NCBI GenBank assembly: GCA_030152225.1
Contig: JASLHL010000333.1
Coordinates: 1-11,939, forward strand
DNA from: Flavobacterium sp.
Lineage (GTDB): Bacteria; Bacteroidota; Bacteroidia; Flavobacteriales; Flavobacteriaceae
Direction: 5' to 3'
Length of the DNA: 11,939 bases
Within the stretch, counting starts at the first letter, position 1. The number at the start of each line of letters is the position of its first letter. The translations under genes were made by a program, and so were the position numbers. Under the pieces are notes generated by a model, which saw nothing but the letters and a program-made list of their open reading frames with translations, did no database searches and was not told the DNA's origin. Shown here piece after piece: positions 1-7,500 of the stretch.

Positions 1-915
1 AATGTAGAGGCTATTAGACAGTTTCTAAAAAAATATCCCAATCATGAAGGAAAACAAAGCGTTTTAAATTTGCTCGAAATTAAAGAAGGAGAAGCATATA
101 ATAATGCCATTCTAAAAAATGAAATTCGAATTTATGAGAAATACTTAAGTGAATTTTATGATGGAAAAAACAAAAAAAATATTACGGAACAATTAGATAA
201 AGCGAAAGAAATAGAAGCTTATAATCGAGTTCTTCGTGCAAAATCTGTTGCGGAAAGCGAAACCTATCTTCTTTCTTATGAAAACGGTGCAAATAAAGCC
301 GAAGTGTTAACCTTATACGAACAAGCCTTGAGTCAGGAAGCCCAACAAGCCATGTTTGCTAAAGATTATACAAGAGCGAAAAGTTTATATGATACCTATT
401 TAGCTCAATTTCCTAATGGTAGTCAGGTGAAAATAGTAGAGACAAATTATACTATAGCACAACGTAAAATAAAAAAAGCTGAAGTACTTGCAAGCAGACA
501 TGATGTGACTTATTTTATGATAAACTACACAATTAATGGTAGTGGAGGGATAGAATTTGGAAAGTTAAATAATTCCTATAAGCCATCTGTTTACGGAGGA
601 ATGTATTATGGTTTTAAAGTTCCTGTTGAAGATTTTGGAGTACTAGTTGAGGATTACCAAGGTGAGGACCCTTTAAAAGTAGGCGTACTTAGTTATAGTT
701 TAGGCTTAACAATGAAAATCACATATCCTTTATGGATTTATGCTGGTGCAGGAGTTAGCCTATTTATTTCAAATGATTATACGGATGATGAAGTACTGGT
801 TTATCCCGAATTTGGACTCAAAACATATATAGGAAAAAAAGTGATTTTAAAAGCTGGTACACAACTCTTAAAAAATAAAAACACCTATCAGTTTGGCATA
901 GGAATAGAATTTTAG
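1..915 (+). CDS. TPR-like repeat protein with C-terminal predicted beta-barrel domain (5' end missing)
   Basis: The reading frame is open from base 1 to the TAG at 913-915, so the gene begins upstream of the window; 304 residues are visible. Roughly the first 160 residues are charged and helical, with recurring units ending in an aromatic-rich turn: FLKKYPNHEG near residue 8, YLSEFYDG near 48, YLLSYENG near 88 and YLAQFPNG near 133. These resemble the TPR-like repeats of Bacteroidota envelope proteins. From about residue 170 the sequence changes to alternating polar and hydrophobic segments rich in G, Y and F, and it ends in FGIGIEF; a terminal phenylalanine after amphipathic strands is typical of outer-membrane barrels. 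I infer an outer-membrane or periplasm-facing protein; the function is unknown. A missing N-terminal domain (for example a caspase-like or kinase domain) cannot be excluded. A terminator follows 62 bases after the stop, so it is probably the last gene of its transcript. Confidence 0.75.
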   Translation, partial: NVEAIRQFLKKYPNHEGKQSVLNLLEIKEGEAYNNAILKNEIRIYEKYLSEFYDGKNKKNITEQLDKAKEIEAYNRVLRAKSVAESETYLLSYENGANKAEVLTLYEQALSQEAQQAMFAKDYTRAKSLYDTYLAQFPNGSQVKIVETNYTIAQRKIKKAEVLASRHDVTYFMINYTINGSGGIEFGKLNNSYKPSVYGGMYYGFKVPVEDFGVLVEDYQGEDPLKVGVLSYSLGLTMKITYPLWIYAGAGVSLFISNDYTDDEVLVYPEFGLKTYIGKKVILKAGTQLLKNKNTYQFGIGIEF

Positions 916-977
916 AATATACAAACTAAAGAAAGTCACGCTTGCTAGAGTAAGAGGCGATCTAAAAGAAAACAAAT

Positions 978-1008
978 AAAACCCCGTCTAAACAAGGCGG
1001 GGTTTTTT
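978..1008 (+). terminator. Intrinsic terminator of the upstream gene
   Basis: A GC-rich hairpin with arms ACCCCGTC (981-988) and GGCGGGGT (996-1003), one T:G wobble and a 7-base loop, extended by A:T pairs (978-980 with 1004-1006), runs into six T residues (1003-1008). This is a textbook rho-independent terminator for + strand transcription from the gene ending at 915. Confidence 0.9.
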
Positions 1009-1020
1009 CGTGCTTGTTTT

Positions 1021-1214
1021 TCGAGTATCGAGGACTCATTGTTTACACCTAATACCGCTCCGAAATGGCCTATGTAGGGTCAATTTATATGGCGTGGTCC
1101 GGGTGATTTTGGCTATAAGCGGTTGAGAAATGGCGCTTGCTTAGAGGAACTCGAGTTTTTTAGGTCAAAGTGAAGGAAGAATTTATCGTGCAATACTTGA
1201 TTTTATTTTGGTGA
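1021..1214 (+). pseudogene. Possible decayed coding remnant
   Basis: This stretch is clearly less AT-rich than the DNA after it and reads like broken coding sequence. One frame gives 18 residues starting SSIEDSLFTP before a TAG at 1075. The same frame then continues for 31 codons (1078-1170), including GQFIWRGPGDFGYKRL and ending EELEFFRSK, before TGA at 1171. In the -1 frame, VKEEFIVQYLILFW follows directly from 1170 to a TGA at 1212. One in-frame stop plus one frameshift would explain the pattern. I do not recognise the family. Alternatives are a dispersed non-coding repeat or a structured RNA; it also contains the 10-bp palindrome AACTCGAGTT at 1148-1157. Confidence 0.22.
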
Positions 1215-1215
1215 T

Positions 1216-1255
1216 TTATTTTATTTATTGTTAAAAATTATAATAAATAAAATAA
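1216..1255. repeat. Perfect 14-bp inverted repeat in AT-only DNA
   Basis: TTATTTTATTTATT (1216-1229) is the exact reverse complement of AATAAATAAAATAA (1242-1255), with a 12-base spacer that adds a G:T and a T:A pair. The arms contain no G or C, so it may be a chance product of low complexity. It could also be a cruciform or a protein-binding site upstream of the giant gene. Confidence 0.4.
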
Positions 1256-1369
1256 TATATAAGAAGTAGGTGTATTTCATCTATATTTAATATGGATGTA
1301 ATTTTTTATGTAAAATACAGTATAATTAACTTATATTTAGGCTAAAATATAAACAGTTTTTAAAAAATA

Positions 1370-1397
1370 AACACAAAATAAGGTTGTTTTTTGTGTT
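1370..1397. repeat. 9-bp inverted repeat (hairpin) in the long intergenic gap
   Basis: AACACAAAA (1370-1378) and TTTTGTGTT (1389-1397) are exact reverse complements around a 10-base loop. No T-tract follows the right arm, so it is not a convincing terminator. It lies about 200 bases upstream of the giant gene's start; its role is unknown. Confidence 0.35.
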
Positions 1398-1406
1398 ATA
1401 TGGGTG

Positions 1407-1441
1407 TTAAGGATTTTTTTAATTGCTAAAAAAAAGCTTAA
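1407..1441. repeat. Imperfect 14-position inverted repeat next to a promoter candidate
   Basis: TTAAG (1407-1411) pairs with CTTAA (1437-1441). After two mismatches, seven T residues (1414-1420) pair with seven A residues (1428-1434) around a 7-base loop. The region is A/T-rich, so part of this may be chance. It overlaps the candidate -33 element of the giant gene. Confidence 0.3.
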
Positions 1442-1454
1442 ATCTTTATAATTG
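1423..1454 (+). promoter_or_regulatory. Weak candidate Bacteroidota-type promoter for the giant gene
   Basis: Bacteroidota housekeeping promoters are described as a -33 TTG/TTTG and a -7 TAnnTTTG. Here TTG (1423-1425) is followed after 21 bases by TATAATTG (1447-1454), one mismatch from the -7 consensus. Use of it would give a leader of about 135 bases containing the short ORF and hairpin described below. Other near matches exist in this AT-rich DNA, such as TATAGTTG at 1586-1593, which is too close to the start codon to be useful. Confidence 0.3.
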
Positions 1455-1466
1455 GGGAATTTAAAG

Positions 1467-1580
1467 ATGACAGCGTCCTATGCACAACAGGTGTTCGGAT
1501 CAATAAAGACAATATCCGACAACCAAAGTAAGGAAGGGTGGATTATTCATCTATTCCAACTTGTAATCGTTTATAATTAA
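1467..1580 (+). CDS. 37-codon ORF of uncertain status, perhaps a remnant N-terminus
   Basis: ATG at 1467 opens a 37-codon frame ending with TAA at 1578, 16 bases before the giant gene's ATG. It begins MTASYAQQVFGSIKTI and continues through SDNQSKEGW. SYAQ followed by QVF looks like a signal-peptidase site plus the start of a mature flavobacterial secreted protein, but the hydrophobic core expected before it is absent, because the frame is closed by a stop at 1449. The base composition is visibly richer in G+C than the DNA before it. It may be the leftover N-terminus of a lost secreted-protein gene, a leader peptide, or simply part of the 5' leader. No family is recognised. Confidence 0.25.
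   Translation: MTASYAQQVFGSIKTISDNQSKEGWIIHLFQLVIVYN
1490..1524 (+). promoter_or_regulatory. Imperfect hairpin in the leader of the giant gene
   Basis: GGTGTTCGGAT (1490-1500) and ATCCGACAACC (1514-1524) form an 11-position stem with two adjacent mismatches around a 13-base loop. It lies inside the 37-codon ORF and 72 bases before the giant gene's ATG. No T-tract follows, so it is not an intrinsic terminator. A leader RNA structure is possible but unproven. Confidence 0.3.
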
Positions 1581-1596
1581 GATAATATAGTTGTTT

Positions 1597-4500
1597 ATGA
1601 AAAAAAATGTACTTTCAGTTGCATTGCTTATGATGTCGGGGCTGACTTTTGCCCAAGTGGGTATTGGAACTGCAAATCCAAATGCCGCGGCTCTTTTAGA
1701 TGTGGAGGCACAAGCAGGTAGTTTTAAAGGGGTTTTAATACCCAGAATTCCTTTATTATCCTTACAGTCTAATGCTAATATCAATGGGGGAGAAACCCCC
1801 AATAGTTTATTAATTTTTAATACAACAGACAATGCAGAGCTAAAGCCAGGGTATTATTTCTGGTTTGCTAGCCGTTGGGTTCGCTTGATCAGTGCTACGG
1901 ACGACCTTTTAAAGGATGTGGCTTCAAACGATGAGTTGGCTGTCAACTTAGAACAACAGGTTTTATTTTTGCGTGATACCAACGATAAGATTGTATCTGT
2001 CCCTTTAGATGAAGTTAATATTCTGACTCATTTTGAGGCCAATGGACAAGGAAAATATACCTATACCTCAGAAGATCTGACCCAAACAAGCCTAGATATT
2101 CCTGCTGATGTTATTCAAAATATCACGCAAATACTACAAGCTGAAAATGTAAAGAATGAGATTATTCAAGCTATTTCTGTTCAAGCTCATCGCTTAACGG
2201 GTGACGATATTATTGCGGTCACAGGAGGCGAAAAAGCGGTTCTAACACCCACCTCTTTGCAGGTGAAAGACAGCAGTATTACGCCAGCTAAACTGCAAGC
2301 CGGAGCGAGTAAACAAGTGTTGATTACTGATGCTACAGGTGTTGTAAAATGGGTTCATGCAACAGATGAGGTCATTCAAGAAGCGATTAGTCACAGTGAA
2401 ACAGTCACTGTATTGGTAGATGGTGATGATGGAACGTTCACCTACTACAATGAACAGGATATCGATGCCGACGGGCAGCTTATTCCTGGTAGAGGAGTGA
2501 AGTTTGATGCCAATACGCTGCGTATAACCGAACGCACAGGAGCCAAGGGTAAAGGCATTTACGACTTTTACGATGGACAAACATCGGTTGAATCTCCTTT
2601 GATGACCATTAGTACACGTGCCAATGCCATTATCGTCGATAATAATTCCACTACAATTCAAGGGGATAACCTGCAACAAATTATTGATAATATCATCCTT
2701 AAAATAGAAACAGCACAAGGAACACCAGCGCCGTTAAAAGGAAGAGGTATTTTGGTCAATGAGCAAAATCAAGTCAATCATGCTGTACTTCAGGATATTA
2801 CATTGTCTTTGGCAGAGTCAGCAGTGACAGAAACAATTCTAGCAGATGCAGCGGTTACTTCACATAAAATTAAAAATAAAGCGGTTACGCCTGCAAAAAT
2901 TGCACCCGGAGCCAACAAGTATATCTTAGTGACTAAAGAGGGCGAAGCACAGTGGGTAGCAGCTACTGATGCAATCATCAAAGAAGTTGTAACGCTCAAT
3001 GAAGTCATTACTTTGATGGTGGATCAAGGAAATGGGACGTACACCTATTATAATGAGCAAGGTATTGATGCTCAGGGACAGCCCATTGAAACAGCGGGAA
3101 TGCTTATCGATGCCAATACGTTAAGTATTACAAAAGAAGCAGATGGAACTTATGTGTTTCGCGATGGAACTTTCGTGGATACAGGGTTGCCTATTGCAGT
3201 GATTGATATCAAAGGAACGGTGATTGAAGAAATCGACCAGATTATGAATCGCGTCGATGTTCAAAACACACTCTATGCTATTATAGCCGCCAAAGGTAAA
3301 GCGGCCACAGCTGCTGATGGGTCAATTCAAATTGACCAGGGGGAACAAGCTGTATTAAATGCCATGCAACTCTCTGTTGCCAATCAGGGGATTACAACAG
3401 AAAAGATTAAACCAGGAGCAGATAAGCAACTGTTAGTCACGAAAAATGGCACCGTACAGTGGGTGCCAGTTAGTGATGAACTTATTGGCGATTTAGTCGC
3501 TTATAACGAGAAAGTGACGCTGCTTGATAGTAGCGCAAACAACGGTACTTTTACCTATTATAATGAAGAGGCTATTGATGCAGAGGGAAATATTACGGGT
3601 TCAGGTGTTGTCTTTGATGCTAATACTTTAAAAATTGAAGAAAAGAGTGGTGAACAGGGGGTATATGTATTTTACGATGGCAAAACCAGTGTAACCGCTC
3701 CTTTGATGACGATCGATATTGCGGGTACTGTCATTGAAAAAATGGAAACCATTTTACAAGATTCAAGTGTACAAAACGATATTTATACCACGGTAGCGGC
3801 TCAGGGAAAACCCGTTACTTCACCTGATCAGTCGATTGCTGTTGGTGGAAATGGCGCAATAGCCGCGTTAAATGCCCTGCAACTTACGATTGCGAATGAA
3901 GGAGTTAAAAATGCATCAATTGCTCCTCAAGCTGTAACGACAGATAAAATTCTAGGGGGAGAAACAGGACAAATTCTTGTGACCACCGCAACGGGTGTTG
4001 CTCAATGGATGGGGATAGAGGAAGATCCTGTCAAAGAAATCTGGTCAATTAATGAAACTATTACGGAATTAATCGATAATCAGAATGGTACGTTTACCTA
4101 CTATAAAGAGGATGATTATGATAAGGAGGGCAATCTAAAACCCGCCGCAACAGGTGTCACTTTTAATGCCAATACCCTTCGAATTGAAAAAAATAACAAA
4201 AATCAGTATGAATTCTACGATCAGGCTGATGATACAACGCCTATAGCGGTTCTGGATATTGGGGCAAGTGTAATTGAGAATATTACGGAAATCCTCAACA
4301 GCGAAGAAGTCGTAAATCAATTGTTTGCTGTGCTGGCTGAAAAAGGCAAAAAGCTTCATTCTACGGATGGCTCTCTAGTGATTACGGGAGGGGATAAAGC
4401 AGTCCTACATACGGTGATTATCAATATTCAGGAAGGGGGGATAGAAACCAAACACTTGGCTGATGGCGCTGTAAATACACAAAAAATAAGTGCTGAGAAC

Positions 4501-7500
4501 GTAGGTAAAGGAAGTGTATTGACCGCGGATGGTGTGGGAAATACGAAATTTGAAACCCCTACAGAAGCGATAAAACCTGCGCTTCAAGGAGACTTAGTTG
4601 GAGAAGCGAATGTGATTGTTGTTGAAGGAGGAGAAAATGTGATCGTGGGAGATACAACTAAAAAAGTAATGGTTTCGATTAACGAAGGGGGAATTGTCAA
4701 TAAACACCTTGGTCAACAAAGCATTAAAGCAGAAAAATTTGAGGCTACGGGAGAAATTGTAGGTGCAGTGGCAACCGTGAATGCCAACGGAACGGTCAGT
4801 TACAAACCCCTGACAGCAACAGCAATTACACAAACGGGGACGATAACTACGGATGAGGTGATCCACGTGGATCAAACCCAAGGCGTAGTACTGAAAGATC
4901 TAGCCTTGAGCGTGAATAATAAATCCATTACTGCTGAAAAATTACAGGCAACAGGTGCCACAGCTGGGGCGGTTGCAACAGCAGATGCCCAGGGTAACGT
5001 AAGCTATTTGCCGTTAACGCCTGATGCAATTACGGAGAAAGGAAGTATTACAACCGATGCTATTGTCGTGGTCGATGATGGAACAAACAAAGTATTGGGT
5101 GATGTGAACATCCGTATTGCGGATAAGGGAATTACAGCAAATCAACTAGCGGATCACACCATTACCAATGATCAAATAGCGCTTACTACCATTACAATTG
5201 ATAAATTATCCCCAGGGGATGAGGAGGGGAAACGCGTCCTAGTTATGGATGACAATCAACAGATAAAATGGGGAGAGCTTGATGATATTGTTACGGATGC
5301 AGCAGGAAATTTAACTACAGATGGCATTGTTGAAATTCAAACAGGAGATGGTGTAAATACCCTGTTCAACGATGTGAAATTAGGAATAAAATCGGGGAGT
5401 ATTACCAATGCAGAACTAGCTGATCAAACGATTCAAATTGGAAAGCTAAATGCAACGGGCTCTCAAGCGGATATGGTGATGGTAACGGATGGGCAAGGAG
5501 GTTTTGTCTACATGGACAAGGCATCTATTGTGCAGGAAGGAAAAGATTTAAGTCTAGCAGACGAGTTAGTCTTCTTAGATGGAAATGGATATTCTGCAGT
5601 TTTAGCTGATACGAAAATAGGTATTGCTGATGGCGGAATTAGCGAAGCTAAATTAGCGGATGCTGCAGTTACCCCTACTAAAATTTCAAGCGTAGGAGCA
5701 GAAGAAAATGCAGTATTAACAGCTGATGGACAAGGTGAGGTTCACTATAAAAAGATTAGTACTCATGCCTTTGATGGGGCAGAAGCTAATTTAACCTCTG
5801 ATGGCTCGCTGTCTATTCCCTTAGATAATAAAGCGCTGTTACAAGCGGTTGAAATTGGAATTGCAGCAGCAGGAGTTCAAACGAGTCATCTTGAAGACAA
5901 AGCAGTAACAGTAGGCAAAATAAATGCTGAAACAGCAGCAAATGGTGCTGTACTAACAGCTGATGGCAACGGAAATACGGTGTTTCAAACCTTAGAGCAT
6001 GTAGCAACAGTACAAGGAAAATCAGTAACGTCAGAAGATAGTTCTATTGCCGTAGCTGCAGGGAATAAAGCTGTTTTGCAACCGCTGGATTTAAAGGTAG
6101 CGCCAGGTGGAATTGTAACCACTCACCTATCGGATAAGGCTGTAACAGAAGCTAAAATCGGTACGAATGCAGCAGGTGGGACGGTATTGACAGCAACAGG
6201 TCAAGGTGGAGCAACGTTTAAATCCTTAGGAGAAGTCATTGGAAACAGTGGGAAAACCATTTCGGGTGATGCGGGTATTGCCGTAGAAGGAGGTGAGCAC
6301 GCAGTCTTAGCTGATGTTACCATCGCCATTGAAGAGGGGGGTATTACAACAACAAAGCTAGGGCCTCTAGCAGTGACAAATGAAAAAATAGCCAATAAAA
6401 CCATAACGGCTTCCAAACTAAAAGGGGAGCGACAACGCACGCTTTTAATTACCAATGAATACGGTGAGGTACTTTGGGCGGATGCCAATGAATCTGTTAT
6501 TTCAGATCTTGTTGGACATGTGGAATCCCTGACTGTTTTACGCGATAACAACAATGGTACCTTGACCTACTTTAACGAAGCAGATGTCGATCGTTTAGGT
6601 AATATAAAGGAAGGGGCTACAGGGAAAAGTTTTGATGCGAATACCCTGAAAATTACCCAAACCACGCCTGGTGTTTTCGTTTTTAAGGATAAGTCAAGCG
6701 ATGTAGCCTTAGCTACGATCGATGTACGAGCGAGATCTATTGTTTTTGAAAGTAATTCCGATGTGGAATATACCAATGTGGAAGAGGCAATTACACAAAT
6801 TATCAATCGAATTGAAACTTTAGAAGATTTTGATATCGCCAAAGCGCCATTAAAAGGGCAAGGAATCTTAATTAATGGAAATGCAAGTGAGGCGGATGTG
6901 GTCTTCAAAACTGTTGAATTAAGTATTGCCAATGAAGCAGTAACAACAGCGAAGATCAAAGGTGGAGAAGCGAAGCAGCTTTTGGTCACGGATGTAAATG
7001 GAAAAGCAGCTTGGGTAGATGCTACGGACGATATTCTTGGCGAAATTCTTCAAGAACAAGAGCGCGTGACGATTTTGCGCAATGAAGGAGATGGTACGTT
7101 TACGTATTTCAATGAAGAAGATGTAGATCAGCAAGGGAATATCATCGGTTCAGGTGTGAAATTCAATGCCAATACGCTGCGTATTGATACCACAACAGCG
7201 GGCAAATACGTATTTTATGATCAAGGAAGTAACGTTGCTTTAGCTACAATTGATGTAGAAGCAGATGTCATTGCTAAAATTACCGAAATCTTAGGGGATA
7301 CCAATGTGCAACAAGCAATTTATACAACGGTTGCTGCTCAGGGTAAAAAAGTAACAACGGATGAAGCTATTGCCGTGAGTGGCGGTGATAAAGCGGTATT
7401 ACAGCCCATGACAATTGGATTGAATGATGCGGGGGTTACAACAGCTAAAATTCAAGATTTAGCAGTGACGGCTACTAAATTATTTGCGGGCGAAGGGAAA

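Noticed and set aside
70..915. TTG at 70 as the start of the first gene
   Set aside because: The frame is open back to base 1 with TPR-like sequence (FLKKYPNHEG) before it, so the gene is cut by the window edge.
1591..1596. TTG at 1591 as the start of the giant gene
   Set aside because: ATG at 1597 gives the standard MKK signal-peptide start; the TTG only adds two residues.
1009..1596. Invertible (phase-variable) promoter upstream of the surface gene
   Set aside because: I looked for long-range inverted repeats flanking a promoter, as in Bacteroides surface loci, and found only local hairpins; no recombinase gene is in the window.
1551..1832. - strand ORF overlapping the start of the giant gene
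   Set aside because: It is antisense to a clear signal peptide and head domain, and its translation shows no family features.
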